This document shows positions 13,884 through 20,258 of a DNA stretch of 20,258 nucleotides, piece by piece. How positions within the stretch are numbered: the stretch's first letter is position 1; the number at the start of each line of letters is the position of its first letter. The translations under genes and the position numbers were made by a program. The notes under the pieces were generated by a model that saw only the letters and a program-made list of their open reading frames with translations, was not told the DNA's origin and did not search any database. The DNA is taken from assembly GCA_045648205.1 (NCBI GenBank), contig JAZRNM010000041.1, positions 1-20,258 on the forward strand, given 5' to 3'. The stretch is from SIG440 sp045648205 (GTDB taxonomy: Bacteria; Bacillota; Clostridia; Monoglobales; Monoglobaceae).

Positions 13884-16247
13884 ATGAATGAAAAAACATT
13901 AAGAACTCTGGAATTTGACAAAATACGTGATATGCTTGCAGATAAAACAATAAACGAAGCTGCGCGTGAATTTGCAATGAAAATATATCCGCAAACAAGT
14001 ATTGTTGCGGTTCGAAAAAGTCTTGCTGACACAGATGCTGCGTCTGTTATGATTTGCAAATTCGGTTCTGCTCCCATTGAAAAGGTTTCGGATGTATCGA
14101 CCTCAATAAAAAGAGCGCATATGGGTGGAAATCTGTCTATGCCGGAACTTTTGAATGTTGCAAGTGTGCTAAAGGGTGCTGAACGTCTAAAGAAATACTA
14201 CGATGGTCACGAAGGACCCTTGGATACGTATTTTCTTGGCATTGAAACAGACAGGAAAACTGAGGAAAGAATAAGTTCATCAATACTGTCTGAAACAGAA
14301 ATGTCAGATGATGCAAGCCCTGAGCTTGCGACAATAAGAAAAAAAATTCGTCGCACTGAAGATAAAGTGAAGGATTCTCTCAATTCAATAATTCATTCAC
14401 CTCATTATCAGAAATTTTTGCAGGATCCCATTGTGACTTTGAGAAACAATCGGTATGTTGTTCCCGTGAAAGCCGAGCACAAGGGTGATATTCACGGTAT
14501 TGTTCACGATGTTTCTGCATCGGGTGGAACATTGTTTGTTGAACCTGCAAGTGTTGTTGAAACCAATAATGAGCTTCACACTTTGGTTCAGCAGGAAAAG
14601 CTTGAGGTTGAAAAGGTACTGGCAGAGCTGACAGCTCAGGTTTCAGAAATTTCAGATCTGATAGAAACTGATTTTGATGCCATTATTGAAATTGATCTTC
14701 TTTTTGCAAAGGCAAAGTTGGGTCTTTCTCAAAAAGCTGTCTGCCCCCAGGTGAACGATAATGGTCAGATTTCTATCAGGAAGGGAAGACATCCTCTTAT
14801 TGACCCCCAAAAGGTTGTTGCTCAGGATATTTTTCTGGGCTATGATTTTGATACTCTGGTTGTTACAGGCCCGAATACCGGAGGAAAAACAGTCGTTCTC
14901 AAAACTGTGGGACTTTTTTCTGTTATGGCACAATCGGGGCTTATGGTTCCGGCAAGTGAAGGAACTGTTCTTGCTGTTTTTGATGGAATCTATGCAGATA
15001 TTGGCGATGAGCAGAGTATTGAACAGAGTCTTAGTACTTTTTCTGCGCATATGACCAATATTGTTGAAATACTCAATAACATTACACCTGATTCGCTTGT
15101 GTTGTTTGACGAGCTTGGTGCGGGAACTGACCCCATAGAAGGTGCAGCTCTTGCCAACTCAATTTTGAATTATGTGAAAAACATTGGAGCAAAGACGGTT
15201 GCCACCACTCATTACAGTGAACTGAAGATTTATGCCTTGTCAACAGAAAGAGTTGAAAATGCATCCTGCGAGTTTGATGTTGAAACTCTCAGCCCGACGT
15301 ATCGTCTGCTTATTGGCGTTCCCGGAAAAAGTAATGCGTTTGCAATCTCCAAAAAACTAGGACTATCGGATTATATCATTGAAAATTCGAAGCAACTCCT
15401 TTCCAGTGAAACTGTAAAATTTGAAGATGTTCTCTCGTCAATTGAAGAAAATCGCAGAATATCTGAATCGTCAAAGGCTGAACAAATAAGACTGAAAAAA
15501 GAGGTTGCAGATTTAAAAGCGGAATTAGTTCGTGAGAGAGATTCTCTGGAGAAAAAACGCGAAGATATAATCAATAATGCAAACAAAAAAGCTGCCCAGC
15601 TGATAGAAAAGGCACAAGCTGATGCAGATGAAATGATTGGCAAACTCAGAGCTCTTCAAAAGGAGAAAGATGAGCACGAAGCTCTCAAAGCAATGGAAGA
15701 GGTTCGAAAGGACTTGAGCCTCAGCCTCAAAAAAACGAAAAAGCCGGCCCAGCCTCAAAAAAACAAGGTATACAAAGCCAACATAAATGCATTCAAACCA
15801 GGAATGTCCGTGTTGATTACCGACCTGAATGATAAAGGTACATTGTTGTCTATGGACAAAAAGGCAGGAACCGCAGTGGTTCAAATGGGAATTATGAAAA
15901 CAACTGCAAAGCTTTCGAGCCTTGTGATTCTTGAAGATGAGACAAAGAAAAACATTGAACGCTTTATACCGCAAAAGCACATTGACAACAAACTGCGCTC
16001 TGTAAAGACGGAGATTGACCTTCGTGGAATGATGCTTGAAGAGGCTCTTTCGGAAGCGGATATGTTTCTTGATCAGTCATCAATGTCGGGTCTTTCAAGT
16101 GTTACAATTATTCATGGAAAAGGAACCGGCGTACTAAGAAACGGAATTCAGCAGATGCTTCGCAAACACCCACACGTCAAGGCTTTCAGACTTGGGAAAT
16201 ATGGTGAGGGAGAAAATGGTGTTACTGTGGTGGAACTGAAAAATTAA
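13884..16247 (+). CDS. mutS2: MutS2 family ATPase/nuclease with Smr domain
   Basis: MutS2 is a MutS-like ATPase without the mismatch-recognition domain; family members act on recombination intermediates or, in Bacillus, on collided ribosomes. The 787-residue protein (785 in Bacillus) has a core helical region, an ABC-type ATPase with Walker A GPNTGGKT (329-336) and Walker B LVLFDELGAGTDP (Asp409, Glu410), the MutS-type THYSELK region, a long charged coiled-coil (about 520-610), a KOW-like segment, and a C-terminal Smr nuclease domain with EIDLRGM (710-716) and HGKGTG (744-749). Start ATG 13884 has only a weak GGGG site. It is a single-gene unit: a strong promoter precedes it and recJ has its own. 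Confidence 0.95.
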   Translation: MNEKTLRTLEFDKIRDMLADKTINEAAREFAMKIYPQTSIVAVRKSLADTDAASVMICKFGSAPIEKVSDVSTSIKRAHMGGNLSMPELLNVASVLKGAERLKKYYDGHEGPLDTYFLGIETDRKTEERISSSILSETEMSDDASPELATIRKKIRRTEDKVKDSLNSIIHSPHYQKFLQDPIVTLRNNRYVVPVKAEHKGDIHGIVHDVSASGGTLFVEPASVVETNNELHTLVQQEKLEVEKVLAELTAQVSEISDLIETDFDAIIEIDLLFAKAKLGLSQKAVCPQVNDNGQISIRKGRHPLIDPQKVVAQDIFLGYDFDTLVVTGPNTGGKTVVLKTVGLFSVMAQSGLMVPASEGTVLAVFDGIYADIGDEQSIEQSLSTFSAHMTNIVEILNNITPDSLVLFDELGAGTDPIEGAALANSILNYVKNIGAKTVATTHYSELKIYALSTERVENASCEFDVETLSPTYRLLIGVPGKSNAFAISKKLGLSDYIIENSKQLLSSETVKFEDVLSSIEENRRISESSKAEQIRLKKEVADLKAELVRERDSLEKKREDIINNANKKAAQLIEKAQADADEMIGKLRALQKEKDEHEALKAMEEVRKDLSLSLKKTKKPAQPQKNKVYKANINAFKPGMSVLITDLNDKGTLLSMDKKAGTAVVQMGIMKTTAKLSSLVILEDETKKNIERFIPQKHIDNKLRSVKTEIDLRGMMLEEALSEADMFLDQSSMSGLSSVTIIHGKGTGVLRNGIQQMLRKHPHVKAFRLGKYGEGENGVTVVELKN

Positions 16248-16284
16248 AAGACGCTTAATAATTGCGAAAAATATAAAAAAAGTG

Positions 16285-16313
16285 TTGTTTTTTTGAAAAA
16301 TACGTGTTAAAAT
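16285..16313 (+). promoter_or_regulatory. Vegetative promoter for recJ-relA
   Basis: TTGTTT (16285-16290), a 17-base spacer and TAAAAT (16308-16313) preceded by TGT form an extended -10 promoter. It begins about 38 bases after the mutS2 stop. The -10 box overlaps an in-frame ATG at 16312, which rules that ATG out as the recJ start for transcripts from this promoter. Confidence 0.65.
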
Positions 16314-16347
16314 GAAGGGTAAAGAATTAATAGGTAGGAGAAAAGTT

Positions 16348-18054
16348 ATGTTACAGAGAAACTGGTTACTTAAAGAATTTGATAAAAACAGAGTTGTAGA
16401 AATTTCCAAGGAGTTTGGAATATCTCCATTGACCTCAATAATTTTGTATAACAGAGGAATTCAGGAGAATGATGAAATTGCCGAGTTTCTGAAGTGTGAC
16501 CTTGAAAGTCTTCATGACCCGTATTTGCTCAAGGATATGGACAAGGCAGTAGACAGATTGAAAAAAGCTCAGGAAAACAACGAAAAAATCACCATCTATG
16601 GTGACTATGACGTAGATGGCATAACAAGCATTGCTATACTCTATAAGCACCTTACTGCTCTTGGGTTTGATGTGGATTATTATGTCCCAGACAGAATTCA
16701 GGAGGGTTATGGTGTAAATCGTGATGCCTTGGATAAAATAAGAGAAAATGGAACAAGGGTTGTTATTACTGTTGATACAGGAATAACCGCTGTTGAAGAA
16801 ACCGAATATGCAAAAAGCATAGGAATGGATATAATAATAACAGACCATCACGAATGCAAGGAAACGATCCCTGCGGCTTATGCGGCAATTGACCCAAAAC
16901 GCAAGGATTGTGCTTATCCATTCAAAAACCTGGCAGGAGTGGGTGTTGCTTTCAAGCTTATTCAGGCTTTTGACAACAAAACCTCGGTTGAAGAACTGAT
17001 GGAACTCTATTCTGACCTGATTTGTCTGGGAACAGTAGCCGATATTTCTCCTCTTGTTGATGAAAACAGAATTATTGTGACCAAAGGTCTGGAACACTTC
17101 AAAAACACTGACAACATTGGACTTAAAGCTCTCCTGGATGTGTCAATAACAAACAGCAAGCCTATCACAACATCAACAATTGGTTATATAATTGCACCCC
17201 GAATCAATGCCAGCGGCAGACTTGGATGTGCATCAAGAAGTGTTGAGATGTTTTTGACTTCGGACAAAGAAAAGGCATATGAACTGGCGAATGGCTTGTG
17301 TGAAGAAAACACCATAAGACAGCAAACCGAACAAAAAATGTTTGCGGAGGCGCTTGAATATATCAAAAACAATCCTCAAATGGAAGACGATCAGGTCCTT
17401 GTGATTCCTCACGAAAATTGGCATCACGGAATTGTGGGAATTGTTTCCTCCAAGATCACAGAAAAATTTTATAAACCATCAATTCTGTTTGCTATTGATG
17501 GCGATGAAGCAAAAGGCTCAGGCAGAAGTATAAGCGGTTTCAATCTTTTTGAAGCTCTGGAAAAAAGCAGTGATTTGCTTGAAAAGTTTGGTGGCCATGA
17601 GCTTGCAGCAGGACTTTCAATAAAAACTGAAAATATTGAAAAGTTCCGTGAGACAATTAATGCACATACTTCGGAAAAGATGGATGATACTGCTCTTATT
17701 CCAACGGTTTCCATTGATGCGGTTATCAAGCCATCATACATAACACTGGACACTGTTGATGAAATAAACAAACTTCAGCCTTTTGGTGTTGACAATCCAC
17801 TTCCCGTTTTTGCTGTGCGTAATATAAAGATTCACAAAATCAGCACAATGAGCGATAACAAGCATCTCAGAATGACACTACTCAAAGATGGAAAGTTCCT
17901 TGATGCCGTTGGGTTTGGAATGGGTGAATATTATAATCATCTCAAGGAAGGCGACTTTATTGAAGTGGCTTTTGGGTTGGATGTTAATGATTATAAGGGA
18001 TTTAAAAATGTGCAGCTTATCTTAAAAGACATTAAACTTGTGGAAGTGAAATAG
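16348..18054 (+). CDS. recJ: Single-stranded-DNA-specific exonuclease RecJ
   Basis: RecJ degrades single-stranded DNA 5' to 3' in recombination and repair. The 568-residue product has the DHH-superfamily motifs in order: YGDYDVDGITS (motif I), VVITVDTGI (II), the signature DHH in IITDHHECK (III), LGTVADISPL (IV), then the DHHA1 part with INASGRLG, GSGRSISGFNLFEAL and FGGHELAAGLS, and a C-terminal OB-like segment. I chose ATG 16348, 7 bases after TAGGAG. The length is typical of the core enzyme and shorter than the extended Bacillus protein. relA begins 2 bases after its stop, so the two are co-transcribed and probably coupled in translation. Confidence 0.95.
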   Translation: MLQRNWLLKEFDKNRVVEISKEFGISPLTSIILYNRGIQENDEIAEFLKCDLESLHDPYLLKDMDKAVDRLKKAQENNEKITIYGDYDVDGITSIAILYKHLTALGFDVDYYVPDRIQEGYGVNRDALDKIRENGTRVVITVDTGITAVEETEYAKSIGMDIIITDHHECKETIPAAYAAIDPKRKDCAYPFKNLAGVGVAFKLIQAFDNKTSVEELMELYSDLICLGTVADISPLVDENRIIVTKGLEHFKNTDNIGLKALLDVSITNSKPITTSTIGYIIAPRINASGRLGCASRSVEMFLTSDKEKAYELANGLCEENTIRQQTEQKMFAEALEYIKNNPQMEDDQVLVIPHENWHHGIVGIVSSKITEKFYKPSILFAIDGDEAKGSGRSISGFNLFEALEKSSDLLEKFGGHELAAGLSIKTENIEKFRETINAHTSEKMDDTALIPTVSIDAVIKPSYITLDTVDEINKLQPFGVDNPLPVFAVRNIKIHKISTMSDNKHLRMTLLKDGKFLDAVGFGMGEYYNHLKEGDFIEVAFGLDVNDYKGFKNVQLILKDIKLVEVK

Positions 18055-18056
18055 AA

Positions 18057-20234
18057 ATGCAAAAACAATTGGATAGCCTACTGAAAAAGCTTAAAAACAA
18101 CAACCCTTCAAGCAATCTGGAACCGGTTGTGAAAGCATTTGAGTATGCTCAAAGCAGACATGAAGGTCAGTTTCGTGCGTCAGGTGAGCCTTTTTTTACT
18201 CACCCTATTGCTGTTGCAAATATTCTGGCCGACATGGAACTTGATCCAAGCTCTGTTGCTGCTGCCCTTTTACATGATGTTGTTGAAGATACTGATGTGA
18301 CAGATGAAGATATTGCACGTGAATTTGGTGACTCAATTGCGCTGTTGGTTGCTGGCGTGACTAAATTGGGTAAAATTCCATACACATCAAATGAGGATCA
18401 GCAAATAGAAAACTTAAGAAAAATGTTTCTGGCAATGGCAAAGGATGTCAGAGTTATTGTTATCAAGCTTGCTGACAGACTTCACAATATGAGAACTCTC
18501 AAATCTATGCCTGAACACAAGCAACGTGAAAAAGCAAGAGAAACTTTGGAGGTTTTTGCGCCCCTAGCTCACCGTCTTGGTATGTCAAAGATCAAGATGG
18601 AATTGGAAGACTTGTCTCTCAGATATATTGACCCGATTGGATACTATGAAATTGTTGATAAGATAAGTCAGAAACGCAGTGAACGTGAGCAGTATATCAA
18701 AAGTATCATTGATATTTTCACTGAACGCCTTGCAGAAATTTCAATTGACGCTCAGGTTGAAGGACGAGCAAAGCATTTTTACAGCATATATCGCAAAATG
18801 TTTATGCAGAACAAAAACATTGATGAAATATATGATTTGTTTGCGGTTCGTGTTATTGTGAACACCGATGCGGATTGTTATGCTGTGCTTGGAATGGTTC
18901 ATGAATTATTTATGCCAATCCCCGGAAGATTCAAAGATTATATCGCAATGCCAAAACCCAATATGTATCAGTCGCTTCATTCGGCAGTTATCGGTCCCAA
19001 CGGAACCCCATTTGAAATTCAGATTCGGACTTGGGATATGCACAGAACTGCTGAAAATGGAATCGCTGCTCACTGGAAGTACAAAGAGGGTTTCAGTGGG
19101 AAAAGTGATATTGACAACAAACTCGAATGGATAAAGCAACTTCTTGACATTCAGAAAGACATGACGAATGCTGAAGATTTTATGCAAACGCTGAAGATTG
19201 ATATGTTCAGTGATGAAGTGTTTGTGTTCACTCCAAAGGGTGATGTTATCAGTCTTCCTGCAGGCGCAACCCCCATTGATTTTGCATATGCAATACACAG
19301 CGCCGTTGGTAATAAGATGCAGGGTGCAAAGGTCAATGGCAAGATTGTTACGCTTGATTATAATCTCCAGAACGGGGACATAATAGAAATTCACACATCC
19401 AATTCCTCAAGAGGTCCAAATCTTGACTGGCTCAAGATTGCAAGGACTTCTCAGGCAAGGAACAAGATAAATCAATGGCTCAAGAAAGAAAATCGTGACG
19501 AGAATATAAACAAGGGTAAGGATATATTCGAAAAAGAACTCAAAAAAGCAAATATTCCCGTTTCCTATATGAATAATGACGAAATGATTTTGGCTCTCTT
19601 GCCAAAATACGGGTTCAAGCAGACAGATGATATGTTTGCAACCATCGGATATGGCGGTCCAAATGCGAGTAAGTTTTTGGCAAGATTTAAGGATGTTTGC
19701 AAGGCCGAAATTGCGAGCAAACAAGAAATTGCAGATATTTCAGAAGATTTTGTTGTTAAGACTTCAAACAAGAGCAACCAAAGCGGTGTTGTTGTTGAAG
19801 GAATTGACAACTGTCTTGTCAGGATTTCGCATTGCTGCAGTCCGGTGCCGGGCGACAAAATTATTGGTTATGTTACCCGAGGCAGAGGTGTTGCAGTTCA
19901 CAGAACTGACTGCATAAACATCACAAATGCGAAGTATTCCCCTGAAGACGAGAAACGGTTTATCCGCGTTGATTGGGCACAGGATTTCAAAAGTGATTTT
20001 CAAGCCCTGCTTTGTCTCACTGGAATCGACAGAAACTCTTTGCTTGTAGATATTACGGGTGTGACGGCTGATTTAAAAACACCAATAAGAAGTCTTAATG
20101 CAAGAACTGTAAAGAACAGTGTTGCCATTATTGAGATTTCTATTGAAGTCAAAGATACTGCACAGCTGGAAAATGCAATAAAAAAATTAAAACAGATTGA
20201 AGGTATTCAATCAGTAGTCCGCAGGCGTCAATAA
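18057..20234 (+). CDS. relA: Bifunctional (p)ppGpp synthetase/hydrolase, Rel
   Basis: Rel makes and degrades the alarmone (p)ppGpp and so governs the stringent response. The 725-residue protein is full length. The HD hydrolase domain is intact, with HDVVEDT at 73-79. The synthetase domain carries RFKD (291-294), the RxKD form found in bifunctional enzymes rather than the ExDD of synthetase-only RelA, then MYQSLHSAVIG and EIQIRT. A TGS domain follows (about 383-445), then the conserved-cysteine region with His592-Cys593-Cys594, and a C-terminal ACT domain (about 650-725). Start ATG 18057 lies 2 bases after recJ with only a weak GGAAG site, consistent with coupling to recJ. Confidence 0.96.
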   Translation: MQKQLDSLLKKLKNNNPSSNLEPVVKAFEYAQSRHEGQFRASGEPFFTHPIAVANILADMELDPSSVAAALLHDVVEDTDVTDEDIAREFGDSIALLVAGVTKLGKIPYTSNEDQQIENLRKMFLAMAKDVRVIVIKLADRLHNMRTLKSMPEHKQREKARETLEVFAPLAHRLGMSKIKMELEDLSLRYIDPIGYYEIVDKISQKRSEREQYIKSIIDIFTERLAEISIDAQVEGRAKHFYSIYRKMFMQNKNIDEIYDLFAVRVIVNTDADCYAVLGMVHELFMPIPGRFKDYIAMPKPNMYQSLHSAVIGPNGTPFEIQIRTWDMHRTAENGIAAHWKYKEGFSGKSDIDNKLEWIKQLLDIQKDMTNAEDFMQTLKIDMFSDEVFVFTPKGDVISLPAGATPIDFAYAIHSAVGNKMQGAKVNGKIVTLDYNLQNGDIIEIHTSNSSRGPNLDWLKIARTSQARNKINQWLKKENRDENINKGKDIFEKELKKANIPVSYMNNDEMILALLPKYGFKQTDDMFATIGYGGPNASKFLARFKDVCKAEIASKQEIADISEDFVVKTSNKSNQSGVVVEGIDNCLVRISHCCSPVPGDKIIGYVTRGRGVAVHRTDCINITNAKYSPEDEKRFIRVDWAQDFKSDFQALLCLTGIDRNSLLVDITGVTADLKTPIRSLNARTVKNSVAIIEISIEVKDTAQLENAIKKLKQIEGIQSVVRRRQ

Positions 20235-20241
20235 CCTGCGG
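20219..20241 (+). terminator. Hairpin across the relA stop, possible terminator
   Basis: CCGCAGG (20219-20225) pairs perfectly with CCTGCGG (20235-20241) around a 9-base loop that includes the relA stop codon. TCTTG follows, which is a poor U tract, and the window ends 17 bases later. It may be a weak terminator or chance. Confidence 0.35.
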
Positions 20242-20258
20242 TCTTGAATATATACGGA

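Noticed and set aside
14652..15054. Long open frames on both strands inside mutS2 (about 97-132 codons)
   Set aside because: They lie wholly within the well-conserved MutS2 ATPase region, have no ribosome-binding sites that I can see and show no recognisable protein family.
16312..16347. An earlier in-frame ATG (16312) for recJ
   Set aside because: It overlaps the predicted -10 box and lacks a ribosome-binding site; ATG 16348 has TAGGAG 7 bases upstream.
16435..17097. A 220-codon antisense open frame across the 5' half of recJ
   Set aside because: Its translation is rich in Cys, Tyr, Ile and Phe in the way expected from the reverse strand of an AT-rich gene, and matches no family that I recognise; RecJ motifs fill the other strand.
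1..20258. A previously undescribed system such as a defence island, toxin-antitoxin pair or biosynthetic cluster
   Set aside because: Every sizeable open frame is a recognisable core gene in a familiar Firmicute neighbourhood, and the gaps are too short to hide further genes of this kind.

Overview
This is an ordinary, gene-dense chromosomal stretch from an AT-rich, spore-forming Firmicute, most likely class Clostridia. The evidence is strong Shine-Dalgarno sites of the AGGAGG type, frequent TTG start codons, near-consensus vegetative promoters, the sporulation genes spoIIM and sigK, and Clostridia-like gene groupings (mreBCD-mrdA-min-mgsA; rplS-lepB-ylqF-rnhB-yraN; spoIIM-xerD; recJ-relA). 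I cannot name the genus. I see no mobile elements, CRISPR arrays, rRNA or tRNA genes, or broken genes. All genes lie on the + strand except sigK, and no gap without a gene reaches 300 bases.

Layout. Positions 1-3848 hold the cell-elongation cluster: the 3' end of mreB, then mreC, mreD and the transpeptidase gene mrdA (PBP2). Positions 3887-5201 hold minD, with its own promoter, and mgsA (methylglyoxal synthase); minC, minE and a rodA/ftsW gene are all missing from the usual arrangement. Positions 5229-8323 hold rplS, with its own promoter and a structured leader, followed by lepB (signal peptidase I), ylqF/rbgA (50S assembly GTPase), rnhB (RNase HII) and yraN; an M19 dipeptidase gene follows at 8326-9261. 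Positions 9274-11347 hold a class I aminotransferase and proC behind one promoter. Positions 11412-12977 hold spoIIM and xerD, ended by a strong hairpin terminator that also serves the converging sigK gene. sigK (13010-13699, minus strand) diverges from mutS2 (13884-16247). Positions 16285-20234 hold recJ and a bifunctional relA, two bases apart, behind a promoter of their own.

The genes serve growth and division (Mre, PBP2, MinD), ribosome and secretion functions (L19, RbgA, LepB), genome maintenance (RNase HII, XerD, MutS2, RecJ), the stringent response (Rel) and sporulation (SpoIIM, SigK). I found no previously undescribed system. The points most worth a second look are the orphan minD, the putative SigE/SpoIIID-type control region of an uninterrupted sigK that keeps a pro-sequence, the candidate autoregulatory leader of rplS, and a perfect inverted repeat just ahead of the spoIIM ribosome-binding site.
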